The notes under the pieces: model-generated
Database searches by the model: none
What the model saw: the letters and a program-made list of their open reading frames with translations, nothing else
Told to the model about the DNA's origin: nothing
Source of the DNA: CAVXJN01 sp963773585
GTDB taxonomy: Bacteria > Pseudomonadota > Gammaproteobacteria > JASBUN01
Length of the DNA stretch: 64,000 nucleotides
Direction: 5' to 3'
NCBI GenBank assembly: GCA_963773585.1
Contig: CAVZBR010000012.1
Location: forward strand, 29,056 to 93,055
Made by a program: the position numbers and the translations under genes
In this document: positions 17,485-25,698 of the stretch, piece after piece
How the letters are laid out: the number at the start of each line of letters is the position of its first letter
Position numbering within the stretch: the stretch's first letter is position 1

Positions 17485-17508
17485 CGAATGTTCCCGCTCG
17501 GCTAAATC

Positions 17509-18513
17509 TCAGGAACCGCCTTTGCTGGTCACCATTTTCACCAGTTCCGGCGGGTAGGTCTCCCGAGCTTCCTTGGCGAGCGGATCCAGCGCCTCGCGCC
17601 ACTTGTCCCAGCGCTCACTGCCCTGCTCCAGCTTAACCACGTCATTGCCGTGCTTGCGTACCTTGTCCAGCAACTCGTCGTAGCTGTCGATCATGTACTG
17701 CTGCGCCTGATTGCGGGCTTCCAATGCCGACTGCATGACGACCTTTTGCAGATCTTCGGGCAAGGAATTGAATTTATCGACGTTCATAACGTATGCGTGA
17801 ATCAGCGTCCCCAACGCGCCCATGGGCGCGAACATGTGCTTGGTGACCTCGTAGTGCTTCAAGCCCACTGCGCCGCCGAGGCCACCCATCGCGCCGTCCA
17901 CCGTGCCGCGCTGCAGAGCCGAATAAACGTCGCCCACGCCCATGGTAACCGGCGCAGCACCCAAAGCCTGCATCACTTCGCCGGCACCTTTGGAATAGAC
18001 CCGCATGGTCTTGCCCTTTAGGTCAGAAGGCACTTTGCATTCGAAATTGGTCGACAGAACGGGCGGTCCGATGTCGAACATCGCGATCATCATCGCACCC
18101 TGTTTTTTCAGCTCATCGTTGAAATGATCGTACACCGGCTTGCCCGGCACCAACTCGTCGCGCGAGCGCTGCATCGACCAGGTCCACAACGGGCTGGTGA
18201 GGATGGAGACATCGGATATCCGTCCGGACCAGTTGTCCAGCGTCGTCAGCGAAATATCGACAGTTCCCTGGGGGACCGCCGTGGCGACGAATTGCTGCTT
18301 GACCATTTCGCCGCCCTCGAAGACGCGGAACTTGATCTGGCCGTCGCTGCGCTCTTCCACCAGTTTCACGAACGTGGGCACGAACTGCGTGACTTGCGGG
18401 TGTTTCGGGCTGCCCCAGGTCGATATCGACAGGCGGTAGCGGTCCGCTTGGGCTAACCCCGGAATTGCCAATATCGCGCCCAGTAGGACGGCGAGCATTC
18501 TGGATTTTTTCAT
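17509..18513 (-). CDS. dctP: TRAP transporter solute-binding protein, DctP family
   Basis: The 334-residue periplasmic receptor has a signal peptide (KKSRMLAVLLGAILAIPGLAQA) and the DctP fold. The segment LKGKTMRVYSKGAGEVMQALGA carries the Arg that binds the solute carboxylate, followed by the DVYSALQRGTVDGAMGG helix typical of the family. A GGAGGAG ribosome site lies just upstream of the ATG. An 18-base hairpin separates it from the sulfatase gene, which could set relative expression. Confidence 0.95.
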   Translation of the reverse strand: MKKSRMLAVLLGAILAIPGLAQADRYRLSISTWGSPKHPQVTQFVPTFVKLVEERSDGQIKFRVFEGGEMVKQQFVATAVPQGTVDISLTTLDNWSGRISDVSILTSPLWTWSMQRSRDELVPGKPVYDHFNDELKKQGAMMIAMFDIGPPVLSTNFECKVPSDLKGKTMRVYSKGAGEVMQALGAAPVTMGVGDVYSALQRGTVDGAMGGLGGAVGLKHYEVTKHMFAPMGALGTLIHAYVMNVDKFNSLPEDLQKVVMQSALEARNQAQQYMIDSYDELLDKVRKHGNDVVKLEQGSERWDKWREALDPLAKEARETYPPELVKMVTSKGGS

Positions 18514-18552
18514 GACTCCTCCTCGTGCATTGGTGTTTGCCTTGTTATAGAC

Positions 18553-18569
18553 CGGCAGTTGAGCTGCCG
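18553..18569. other. Hairpin between sulfatase and TRAP genes
   Basis: CGGCAG / CTGCCG with a five-base loop forms a six-base stem in the 90-base gap. There is no T tract on either strand, so it is more likely an mRNA-processing or stability element than a terminator. Confidence 0.4.
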
Positions 18570-18603
18570 AAACGTCCAGAGCGATGCTGACTCCGGAAAA
18601 CGT

Positions 18604-20079
18604 TCACGAATCGATTTGAACCCGTACCGGCGGTGGCGTGAAACCCAGATCACCGGCCGCCAGCGCGGCCGCCCGTCCGCCGTTCAGCGCCAGCAACTGT
18701 TGCTGGCGCTGCTTGGCGCGGGCATCCACTTGTTCTGGATCGCAGATCGAGCGCAACTGCCGCTCTCCTTGCTCGAGCAGGCTGCGGTAGGACGGATCGC
18801 CGGCCAAATCCTGCAATTCCTCCGGATCGCGCTGCAAATCGAACAGCTGCGGCGGATAGCCGACGTAGTACACGTATTTGTAGCGCTCGAAACGCAGCAT
18901 GAACGCGCCGTGCCTCGAGCCCATGCCGTGGTACTCGCACAAGACGCTGCGTTGCGGTGTCACGCCTTCCGCCAGATCGAACAACGAATGACCCGGATGG
19001 TCTTTCATCAGCTCCGGATCGGTTTCACCTAGCGCATCGAGAATGAACGGATACACGTCCACATGACTGGCCGGCGTCGCGCAACTCGTACCGCGGGGGA
19101 TGTCGGGTCCGGCGATCAACAGCGGAACGCCCGCCGCTTCCTCGTACAATGTCGACTTGCCCCACAAACCACGCGCACCGAGATTGTCACCATGATCGCT
19201 GGTGTAGAGCACCCGCGTGTTTTGCGCCAGCCCCGCATCCTCGAGCGTGTGCAGGATCTTTCCCATTTGCTCGTCCATGAACGAACACAGTCCCATGTAA
19301 CCGGCAACCGCGCGGCGCACCGAATCCTCGTCTTGGAAGTATTCGTCGTATCCGAACGCCAATGCATAGTCGCGGACAAACGGGTGTTCCGGCCGCTCCG
19401 ATTGTGCATACAGCTTAGGCATGGGCAGAGCCGGATCCGTATAATAGCGATAGTAATATTCGGGCGGAGCAGTCAGGGGAAAATGCGGCGCCACCAGGGA
19501 GACGAACAGGACCCAGGGTTTTTCCCGATGCTTGGGCGCTTCTTCGCGCAGCCACGTCTGGGCACGGGCCGTTACTTCGCGATCATAGTAGGTATAGGGC
19601 GTTTCTCCCGGACCGGCGAGTCGCGCCATTTTCCAGGATTTGTCGCGTACCGGCAGCTCGTCCCGAATCAAGCCCAAGAGGTCGCCTTTGCCGTTCAGCA
19701 CGTGCATCGACAACAACTCTTCACTGAAGCCGTTGTCGTCTTCGCGCGAGCGAAAATGCAACTTGCCGATGGAGACCACGTGATGTCCGCGCTCGCGAAG
19801 TTGATGATGCCAACTCACCACCGAACCGTCGTAGGGGTCGGCGTTGTCCCAGAAGCCGATCTGGTGATTATATTTTCCGACCGCGAATGCCGCGCGAGCG
19901 GGCACGCATACCGGCGCCGTGGTATAGGCGCTGTCGAACCGCACGCCGCCGGCCGCCAACCGGTCCAGATTCGGCGTCTGCACCAATGGATGACCGTAAC
20001 AGCCGCTCATTTTGCGGCTGTGCTCATCTGACATCAGAATGAGCAGGTTCATCGGCAGGCGGGGTTCAAGGTTCGTCAT
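18604..20079 (-). CDS. Type I sulfatase, Cys-type, apparently cytoplasmic
   Basis: The 491-residue protein belongs to the alkaline-phosphatase-like sulfatase family. The N-terminus NLLILMSDEHSRKMSGCYGHP gives the metal site. PVCVPARAAF holds the C-x-P-x-R motif whose Cys must become formylglycine. YTSDHGDNLGARGLWGKSTLYEEAAGVPLLI supplies the second metal and substrate segments. The ATG at 20079 has GGAG six bases upstream and leads directly into the catalytic domain, leaving no signal peptide. It is the first gene of the operon, starting 16 bases from the paired palindromes. It resembles choline-sulfatase-like enzymes; the true ester is unknown. No formylglycine-generating enzyme is in the window. 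Confidence 0.92.
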   Translation of the reverse strand: MTNLEPRLPMNLLILMSDEHSRKMSGCYGHPLVQTPNLDRLAAGGVRFDSAYTTAPVCVPARAAFAVGKYNHQIGFWDNADPYDGSVVSWHHQLRERGHHVVSIGKLHFRSREDDNGFSEELLSMHVLNGKGDLLGLIRDELPVRDKSWKMARLAGPGETPYTYYDREVTARAQTWLREEAPKHREKPWVLFVSLVAPHFPLTAPPEYYYRYYTDPALPMPKLYAQSERPEHPFVRDYALAFGYDEYFQDEDSVRRAVAGYMGLCSFMDEQMGKILHTLEDAGLAQNTRVLYTSDHGDNLGARGLWGKSTLYEEAAGVPLLIAGPDIPRGTSCATPASHVDVYPFILDALGETDPELMKDHPGHSLFDLAEGVTPQRSVLCEYHGMGSRHGAFMLRFERYKYVYYVGYPPQLFDLQRDPEELQDLAGDPSYRSLLEQGERQLRSICDPEQVDARAKQRQQQLLALNGGRAAALAAGDLGFTPPPVRVQIDS

Positions 20080-20094
20080 TTGCGCTCCGGCAAG

Positions 20095-20110
20095 ATTACT
20101 TTATAGTAAT
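20095..20110. promoter_or_regulatory. Palindromic operator 1 of the sulfatase/GntR promoter region
   Basis: ATTACTTTATAGTAAT is a palindrome with half-sites ATTACT and AGTAAT around four bases. It lies just upstream of the sulfatase ribosome site and is repeated 21 bases away (centre to centre) as operator 2. Binding by the divergent GntR protein is inferred. Confidence 0.7.
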
Positions 20111-20115
20111 AATCC

Positions 20116-20131
20116 ATTACTATGTAGTAAT
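20116..20131. promoter_or_regulatory. Palindromic operator 2 of the sulfatase/GntR promoter region
   Basis: ATTACTATGTAGTAAT has exactly the same half-sites as operator 1. Centres are 21 bases apart, two helical turns, so two dimers would sit on the same face. Together they make an 18-base inverted repeat (20093-20110 with 20116-20133) with two mismatches. Confidence 0.7.
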
Positions 20132-20187
20132 CTTCGAGCTAAGAGATAACCAATCGTCCATTGGCTGTCAAGGAATACATCGTTTCG

Positions 20188-20976
20188 ATGGCATCGGAAG
20201 ACATGAACTTGCAAGGCATACAGTTCCTGGCCGAGCGCCCGCCCGGTGGCCCCGGCCCCAAGTACATATTGCTGCGCGATGCGTTGGCTGCGGCCATCAG
20301 CGAAGGTTATTGGCCCCCTGGTTCGAAACTCCCGACCGAAGCGCAACTCGCGGCGCACACGCCCTACAGTCTCGGCACTGTGCAACGGGCGTTGCGCGAG
20401 TTGGTCGATCAGGGGTTGGTCCAGCGTCGGCGAGGTTATGGGACCGTCGTTGCGGATTCGCGCCACCAACTCGACAGTCCGTGGCATTGCCGTTTTCTGA
20501 GCAGCGACGGCAAATCGTTTCTGCCGGTATACGCCGTGGTACTCGACCGCACCCTTACCCACCGGCGTGGAGCCTGGTCGGAACCGCTACGGCAAGGCGA
20601 TCAAAATGTCATCCGTATCGACCGGCGCATGGTCATCAACAACGAATTCGATGTCTACAGCCGCTTTTTCGTTCTCGCCGATCGCTTTCCCGAATTCATG
20701 AAGATCCCGCTGGACAACTTGATGGGGGCTAACTTGAAGGTACTGATCGTTCGCAGTGCCGGACGGCCCCTTACCGCACTCAAGGAGCAGATACGCCAAT
20801 TGGAACTTCCCGGTTATGTCTGCAAAGCGATCCAGGTTCCCCGCGGCACCACCGGTATGCTGGTGGAGTGCACCGCATACGCCGGCGACGATACGCCCAT
20901 GTACTATCAAGAGATGTACATTCCGCCCACGGAACGCCGACTCTACGTGGACAGCCGGGTACCGTCACTGCTCTGA
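20188..20976 (+). CDS. GntR-family transcriptional regulator with UTRA domain (HutC subfamily)
   Basis: The N-terminal winged helix is clear (GPKYILLRDALAAAISEGYWPPGSKLPTEAQLAAH, then YSLGTVQRALRELVDQGLVQRRRGYGTVV). The C-terminal part (from about residue 85) is a UTRA ligand-binding domain with an ending like VECTAYAGDDTPMYYQEMYIPP. It is divergent from the sulfatase operon and shares the paired palindromes, so it probably represses that operon until a ligand from the pathway binds. The start is uncertain: TTG at 20161, ATG at 20188 or ATG at 20203; none has an ideal ribosome site. Confidence 0.9.
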   Translation: MASEDMNLQGIQFLAERPPGGPGPKYILLRDALAAAISEGYWPPGSKLPTEAQLAAHTPYSLGTVQRALRELVDQGLVQRRRGYGTVVADSRHQLDSPWHCRFLSSDGKSFLPVYAVVLDRTLTHRRGAWSEPLRQGDQNVIRIDRRMVINNEFDVYSRFFVLADRFPEFMKIPLDNLMGANLKVLIVRSAGRPLTALKEQIRQLELPGYVCKAIQVPRGTTGMLVECTAYAGDDTPMYYQEMYIPPTERRLYVDSRVPSLL

Positions 20977-20982
20977 GCGTCA

Positions 20983-21723
20983 TCAGACCACGGCGCGCAG
21001 AACCAAAGTGATGCCGGTTACCATCAGCACCAGCGACATCACCTGAATGACGCGATCGCGCGACAGGCGCGCATGCAGGCGCACGCCCAGCCGCATCCCG
21101 ATCCACATGATGGGAAACATGGCCAACGCGCCCAGCAGCACTTCCTTTTGCAACAGCAAGCCGGTAACGAGGTACATGACGATGCGTATGGAACCGTGCG
21201 CCGCCAACAGCGCCGCCAAGCTGGCCTTCAATTGCATGGGGTCGAGAATGCGGCGGCTCAGATAGATCACATAAACCGGGCCGCCGGTGCCGAACAAGCC
21301 ACTGAGCGCGCCTCCCACCAGACACATGGGCACGCCCCAGATGCGACGGATGACCGATAAGCGCTGCGGACGGGCAAGCGTGTAAGCCCCATAGAATCCG
21401 ATCAACACGCCCAGACCGAGAAGCGCCTGATCCCGCGGCAGACTGATCAACAGCATGACCCCGCCCACCATGCCGATCAAAACGAACGGCGCGATGAACG
21501 CGAGTTCGCGCCACTGCGCATCGCCGCGAAAACGGGTGCCCACCATCGCTGCAGCGGAAAAATCCAGCAGAAGGCTCGCTGGGACGACGATGGTCAAGGG
21601 TAGAAAGTGAGCCAGTATCGAGACATTCACCAGGGCCGACCCGAAGCCCGATAATCCGTAGACCACATAAGCGGTAAATACGACCAGCGGAACGATGATC
21701 AGAAGTTCTGGGCTGTAGGTCAT
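20983..21723 (-). CDS. Sulfite/anion exporter, TauE/SafE family
   Basis: The 246-residue membrane protein has about eight hydrophobic segments in the two-half TauE/SafE layout: GLSGFGSALVNVSILAHFLPL in the first half and GGALSGLFGTGGPVYVIYLSRR in the second. Family members move sulfite, sulfoacetate or related anions. It ends six bases from the regulator stop (convergent). Its position suggests export of sulfate or sulfite released by the sulfatase pathway, which is an inference. The ATG at 21723 was chosen over one 12 codons upstream because it begins the first membrane segment. Confidence 0.88.
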   Translation of the reverse strand: MTYSPELLIIVPLVVFTAYVVYGLSGFGSALVNVSILAHFLPLTIVVPASLLLDFSAAAMVGTRFRGDAQWRELAFIAPFVLIGMVGGVMLLISLPRDQALLGLGVLIGFYGAYTLARPQRLSVIRRIWGVPMCLVGGALSGLFGTGGPVYVIYLSRRILDPMQLKASLAALLAAHGSIRIVMYLVTGLLLQKEVLLGALAMFPIMWIGMRLGVRLHARLSRDRVIQVMSLVLMVTGITLVLRAVV

Positions 21724-22265
21724 AGGTGCGCGCCGACGGCGGAGATCGGGATGGCGCAAGACGGGCCCGGAGCAGCGGGCGAAGGGAGTCGCTTGCGGAA
21801 ATTGATTTCGGCGTCTGTCACAGAGTTGGAAGCATCATTCGCGAATACGCGCCAGAAACGCGCGAGCAATCTCCGGGTTCTGGTGCGAGCGGAAACCACA
21901 CCGCAGGATTGGAATTGCGCTAGGAGAGTGTTGATAGGACACCGAACGATTGCACGCGAACGGTGGGCTGGAATGTCCCGCGTCGACGTCACTCCGATCG
22001 CAGCGGCGGTTTGCTGTCGCTTTCAGATCGGGTCCCCGGACAACGGCACATCAGGCCGCTTTGGCCTCGACTACCGACCGCAAGTCCAGTTCGCGCCCCG
22101 CACCTCAGCACACGCATTTTGACAGTCGCAAACCGGGATGTCCAGGCAGCGCCACATGACTGCGATGGCCTCGCGCCGGACTCGATTCGGGCGGGCCGCT
22201 TCGACTGCCCGGCCTTTGATCCGGCGCGCTTGCGCCGCGATGAGGGCTGACGCGAACGTATGCAA
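21724..22265. other. Gene-poor stretch
   Basis: This 542-base stretch holds no frame I can defend. A minus-strand frame (22071-22265) starts with TTG directly after the stop of the small ORF at 22266. It would encode 64 residues with a Cys-rich end (VCDCQNAC and a final WTCGR). It has no independent ribosome site and no recognised family, so it is only a possibility. Confidence 0.4.
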
Positions 22266-22457
22266 TCAGATATAGACTGAGAAATCGACTTTTTGCAATT
22301 TCCGCAATGCAATGGCTTCGGTTTGGTCGCGCTGTTCCTGGTTCAACGCCACTTCCCTTGCGCCATCCAGGCGGTATTTGGAGCGCAGTACTGATTCTTC
22401 CTGCTCGGTAAGTCCGGCGATCTTCATCACCTGCTCGGTCACGCTGATCAGATCCAT
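22266..22457 (-). CDS. Small protein resembling a shortened sigma70 region 4
   Basis: The 63-residue frame starts with ATG, eight bases after a GAGGGG ribosome site. The sequence LTEQEESVLRSKYRLDGAREVALNQ resembles the start of sigma70 region 4.2, and EAIALRKLQKV resembles its final helix. About ten residues that would form the middle of the helix-turn-helix appear to be missing, so DNA binding as in a sigma factor is doubtful. It could be a decoy or anti-sigma-like microprotein, a remnant, or a chance likeness. It lies alone on the minus strand. Confidence 0.5.
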   Translation of the reverse strand: MDLISVTEQVMKIAGLTEQEESVLRSKYRLDGAREVALNQEQRDQTEAIALRKLQKVDFSVYI

Positions 22458-22620
22458 TGCAGTTTCCCCTCAAACAACAGAACAACGACTTTCATTTTTT
22501 AAGCCGCGCATCGGCGCTGCTTTTCACTATAGCGCGGAGAAACTCTGCTTCCACTGCACACGGAAAAATTTCCCTGGGTCGGCGAATAGCGCCGCGCGGG
22601 CGGTGCGATCTACTCCCCGG

Positions 22621-23670
22621 TCAACTCGCGTCCTTATCGCCAAGCACGTCCTCGATATACAACATCCGCACGGCCACCATGAGCGCTACCGTGAGCGGCG
22701 TGGCCAAAAATATGCCGATCACGCCGACCCAAACGCCCATGATCAGCTGCACGATCAGTAACAACGCCGGCGGCATGGCCACGGCACGCTGCTGAATGAA
22801 CGGCGTAATCAGATAGCTTTCGACTGTCTGCACGACGACGTAGACGCCGATGACATAGACCGCCGTCATCGGGCTGACCGATAGCCCGACCAATACGGCC
22901 GGCAGCGCCGACAGGATTGGCCCGATATTGGGCACGAAAGACAACAACCCGGCTATGACGGCCAGCGTGAACGCCAGCGGAATCCCCAGAATCATCAGAC
23001 CTGCCCATGTCAGGATGCCCACCACGGTCATGGAACTGATGCGCCCCAGGAGCCACCAGCGCAGACTGTGTCCCTGCGCGGCTATCACTTGGCGTAGACG
23101 CTGACGAGAGCGCACAGGCGCCAGTCGAATTACGCCGTTGACGTAAAGATTCGGATTGATACTCAAATAAACACCGATGGCAATGATGATCAGGAATCCG
23201 GTGATTCCGCCCAACGCAGTGGAGAACATTCCAGCCAGATGGGATACCAAACGATGCTTGATGCCGTCTCCAAACGATTCCGTTGCCCGGTGAATGGCCC
23301 TCTGCAGCCACTCGACGTGTTGCAGCTTCTGATCCAACTGCGCTAACGATTGGGGAATGTCCTCGCTCAGCCGTTCTATGCCCTGTACCAAATGGGGCCC
23401 CAGAATCCACGCCGCCACTCCCAGGATCACAAAGAAGCCGAGGATGGCGACAAGCAACGCACTCCACTCTGGGATGTGCAATTTGTGATGCAGAATATCC
23501 GCGATGCCGCGCAGTCCAGCGCCGAGCAGAATACCGGCAAAAAACAGCAGCAGCACTTCGATTGCTTGCCATGTCAGCATCAGCAACACAGCAAACAGGC
23601 TGACGATCGCCGCCGCCGCGAGGATGCGGCGCAGAAAGTCGGAATTCCTGAGACTCGGCTTGGGTTCCAT
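22621..23670 (-). CDS. AI-2E family transporter (PerM-like permease)
   Basis: The 349-residue protein has about eight hydrophobic segments: two pairs at the N-terminus, a large soluble loop around residues 90-150, then a C-terminal cluster with the family signature SFVPNIGPILSALPAVLVGL and VESYLITPFIQQRAV. Family members include the AI-2 exporter TqsA and sodium/proton antiporters, so the substrate cannot be named. No operon partner is evident. Confidence 0.9.
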   Translation of the reverse strand: MEPKPSLRNSDFLRRILAAAAIVSLFAVLLMLTWQAIEVLLLFFAGILLGAGLRGIADILHHKLHIPEWSALLVAILGFFVILGVAAWILGPHLVQGIERLSEDIPQSLAQLDQKLQHVEWLQRAIHRATESFGDGIKHRLVSHLAGMFSTALGGITGFLIIIAIGVYLSINPNLYVNGVIRLAPVRSRQRLRQVIAAQGHSLRWWLLGRISSMTVVGILTWAGLMILGIPLAFTLAVIAGLLSFVPNIGPILSALPAVLVGLSVSPMTAVYVIGVYVVVQTVESYLITPFIQQRAVAMPPALLLIVQLIMGVWVGVIGIFLATPLTVALMVAVRMLYIEDVLGDKDAS

Positions 23671-23761
23671 TTAAAGCTCGGTGCCTGTTGGTGTTACTTC
23701 CATGTTCTGATCGTGGCGCGGTGCTGATGGCCACCGTAGGATAGTCCGCTCCTAAACGAAC

Positions 23762-23781
23762 GACGGGCCCGAAGGCCCGTC
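23762..23781. terminator. Hairpin downstream of HiPIP, probable terminator
   Basis: A perfect eight-base stem GACGGGCC / GGCCCGTC closes on a CGAA tetraloop. On the minus strand it is followed by a weak T-rich tail (GTTCGTTT). It lies between the HiPIP stop and the AI-2E gene. Confidence 0.55.
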
Positions 23782-23831
23782 AGGAAAAGTTCAATCGCAG
23801 GGCCGGTGGCCCGAAAAAGCGCACAGCGGCA

Positions 23832-24128
23832 TCAGCTGCTCTTGGGCGCGAAGGCGATACACCAGCCCTCGGGGCTGATATCGCCTTCGACGACTTTGCA
23901 CTTACCCTGCGCGCCCTTGGAGTCTGCGGGAATATATTGCGTGCAGTTCTCGCATTTTTTCCCGTCCTTCGGCTTGTCCTGGTACTGCATCGCCTTTTTT
24001 GAGGCCTTGGTCGCTGCGGAGGCGCTCTTCATGCCCAGAATTGGCAGCATGACGGCGCCGGCAACGGCCGCTGCACCGATCTTGAGTAAACCCCGCCGGG
24101 AAAGTTGATCGCGTTTGGTGTCCGTCAT
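23832..24128 (-). CDS. High-potential iron-sulfur protein (HiPIP), Tat-exported
   Basis: HiPIPs are periplasmic 4Fe-4S electron carriers. The N-terminus has a twin-arginine signal (LSRRGLLKIGAAAVAGAVML). The mature part carries four Cys in the HiPIP order: C-x2-C (CENC), then GKCKV and GWCIAF. The ATG at 24128 follows an AAGGAG ribosome site eight bases upstream. The mature protein is about 60 residues. It may donate electrons to a terminal oxidase or reaction centre; no photosynthesis gene is in the window. Confidence 0.93.
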   Translation of the reverse strand: MTDTKRDQLSRRGLLKIGAAAVAGAVMLPILGMKSASAATKASKKAMQYQDKPKDGKKCENCTQYIPADSKGAQGKCKVVEGDISPEGWCIAFAPKSS

Positions 24129-24387
24129 ATTCAGGTCTCCTTGTACCCAGTCCTGTAGTTGCAAATGCCGCGGACAAGGGCGTCCAGCGGATCGTGGCGC
24201 CCAATTCCTGCGACTCTCGGTGCCATTCCAATATAGATCTCCGAACGGTACCTGCCAGACCGGGAGGCAAGCCCGTCACCCTAACCAAAACCGGCTTTGA
24301 CCGCAATCGGAACAACGGCTTATGGCAACAACTTGAAACAAGATCTGAGGATTGGGCCGAGCTCTGATGCAAAACCGGAACTGTCCA

Positions 24388-24421
24388 CTGACACATTACT
24401 GTCACACAGCGTTCATACACT
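24388..24421 (+). promoter_or_regulatory. Pho-box promoter P1 of pst operon
   Basis: CTGACACATTACTGTCAC (24388-24405) matches two PhoB half-sites (CTGTCAT-like) with four-base A/T spacing. A TACACT -10 hexamer follows after ten bases (24416-24421), the geometry of class II PhoB promoters where the box replaces the -35. Confidence 0.8.
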
Positions 24422-24444
24422 GCCTCCCCATGATGTCGCAGCGG

Positions 24445-24478
24445 CTGACACATTAATGTCACGGAACAGCCCTACACT
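24445..24478 (+). promoter_or_regulatory. Pho-box promoter P2 of pst operon
   Basis: CTGACACATTAATGTCAC (24445-24462) is followed after ten bases by TACACT (24473-24478). Box, spacing and -10 repeat P1 exactly, 57 bases downstream, so the module appears duplicated. Confidence 0.8.
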
Positions 24479-24569
24479 GCGCCCCATGAATGCCCCAACA
24501 CACGTTATGAAACCGGCGGACGACATCGCCGGGGCAATCTGTTCACAAACCGCGAGGAGACCTAAAACC

Positions 24570-25655
24570 ATGTTCAAACGCATTGCCAAATCAGTGCTCG
24601 CCGGAACTGCGGTCGTTTCGATCGCATTGGCCGCGCACACCGCTGCCGCGGCCGAACCGCAGTCGATCTCGGGCGCAGGCGCCACGTTCCCTTATCCGGT
24701 CTACGCCAAGTGGGCCGACGCCTATGCCAAGAAGACCGGCGTCAAGATGAACTATCAGTCCATCGGCTCCGGCGGCGGCATCAAACAGATCAAAGCCAAG
24801 ACCGTTGACTTCGGCGCTTCCGACGCTCCACTGAAGGCGGAAGAACTGGATAAAGCCGGCCTGATGCAGTTTCCAATGATCATGGGCGGTGTCGTACCCG
24901 TGGTACACGTCAAAGGTGTGAAGGGCGGCGATCTGCACTTGAGCAACGAAGTCCTGGCCGACATCTTCTTGGGCAAAATCAAGAAATGGGACGATCCGAA
25001 AATCAAGCAGGACAACGCGGATCTCAAACTGCCCAGCAAGGCGATTACGGTCGTACACCGTTCCGACGGATCGGGCACGACCTGGATCTTTACCAATTAC
25101 CTGTCAAAAGTCAGCGACGACTGGAAGAGCAAGGTCGGCAATGACAAGTCCGTCGCATGGCCAGCCGGCGTCGGCGGTAAAGGCAATGAAGGCGTAGCGT
25201 CCTACGTGAAACGCATCGACGGCTCCATTGGTTATGTGGAATACGCCTATGCGCTGCAGAACAAGATGGCCCACGTCAAGCTGCGCAACCAGGCCGGCAA
25301 CTATGTCGAGCCGAACAGCGAAACCTTCCAGGCAGCGGCGGCCAATGCGGACTGGAACAATGCGCCCGGATTCTATATGGTCCTCACCGATCAGCCGGGT
25401 AAAGACAGCTGGCCGATCACCGGTGCAAGCTTCATCCTGTTGTACAAGCAGCAGCAGGACCCGGCAACGGCCGCGGCGGTGCTGAAGTTCTTCGACTGGT
25501 CGTACCACAGCGGCGACAAGATGGCGGAAAAGCTGGACTATGTGCCGATGCCGCCCAAAGTCGTGGAATTGGTTGAAAAAACCTGGCAGGAAAAAGTCGC
25601 CGGCCCGGACGGCAATCCGATCTGGACGCAAAAGGTGGCACGTCAGGTACAATAG
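24570..25655 (+). CDS. pstS: Phosphate ABC transporter substrate-binding protein PstS
   Basis: The 361-residue periplasmic protein captures phosphate. A signal peptide (FKRIAKSVLAGTAVVSIALAAHTAAAA) is followed by the PstS start SISGAGATFPYPVYAKWADAY. The phosphate-binding residues lie in QSIGSGGGIKQI, DFGASDAPL and VHRSDGSGTTWIF. The ATG at 24570 has GAGGAG upstream. It is the first gene of pstSCAB under the two Pho boxes, and a strong hairpin separates it from pstC. Confidence 0.97.
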   Translation: MFKRIAKSVLAGTAVVSIALAAHTAAAAEPQSISGAGATFPYPVYAKWADAYAKKTGVKMNYQSIGSGGGIKQIKAKTVDFGASDAPLKAEELDKAGLMQFPMIMGGVVPVVHVKGVKGGDLHLSNEVLADIFLGKIKKWDDPKIKQDNADLKLPSKAITVVHRSDGSGTTWIFTNYLSKVSDDWKSKVGNDKSVAWPAGVGGKGNEGVASYVKRIDGSIGYVEYAYALQNKMAHVKLRNQAGNYVEPNSETFQAAAANADWNNAPGFYMVLTDQPGKDSWPITGASFILLYKQQQDPATAAAVLKFFDWSYHSGDKMAEKLDYVPMPPKVVELVEKTWQEKVAGPDGNPIWTQKVARQVQ

Positions 25656-25698
25656 CCACTTTCATTTGTCAGGTCCGCGCGGTGCTGGCCGCCGCGCA

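Larger units (their letters stand above)
24129..24569. other. Divergent HiPIP / pst control region
   Basis: This 441-base gap separates the HiPIP and pstS starts. The pstS-proximal 190 bases hold two Pho-box promoters. The HiPIP-proximal half shows no clear promoter. A frame continuous with pstS is open from 24297 but lacks the features of a start. Confidence 0.6.

Noticed and set aside
15640..17505. A 621-codon open frame on the plus strand opposite the TRAP transporter genes
   Set aside because: It is antisense to clear dctM, dctQ and AcnX genes. Its composition (rich in Gln, His, Arg, Asp) is that of a shadow frame in GC-rich DNA.
12981..22265. Integrated element bounded by tRNA-Val direct repeats
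   Set aside because: No integrase gene and no second copy of the tRNA 3' end could be found by eye.
24297..24569. N-terminal extension of PstS
   Set aside because: The extension runs through both Pho-box promoters; the ATG at 24570 has a ribosome site and leads directly into a signal peptide.
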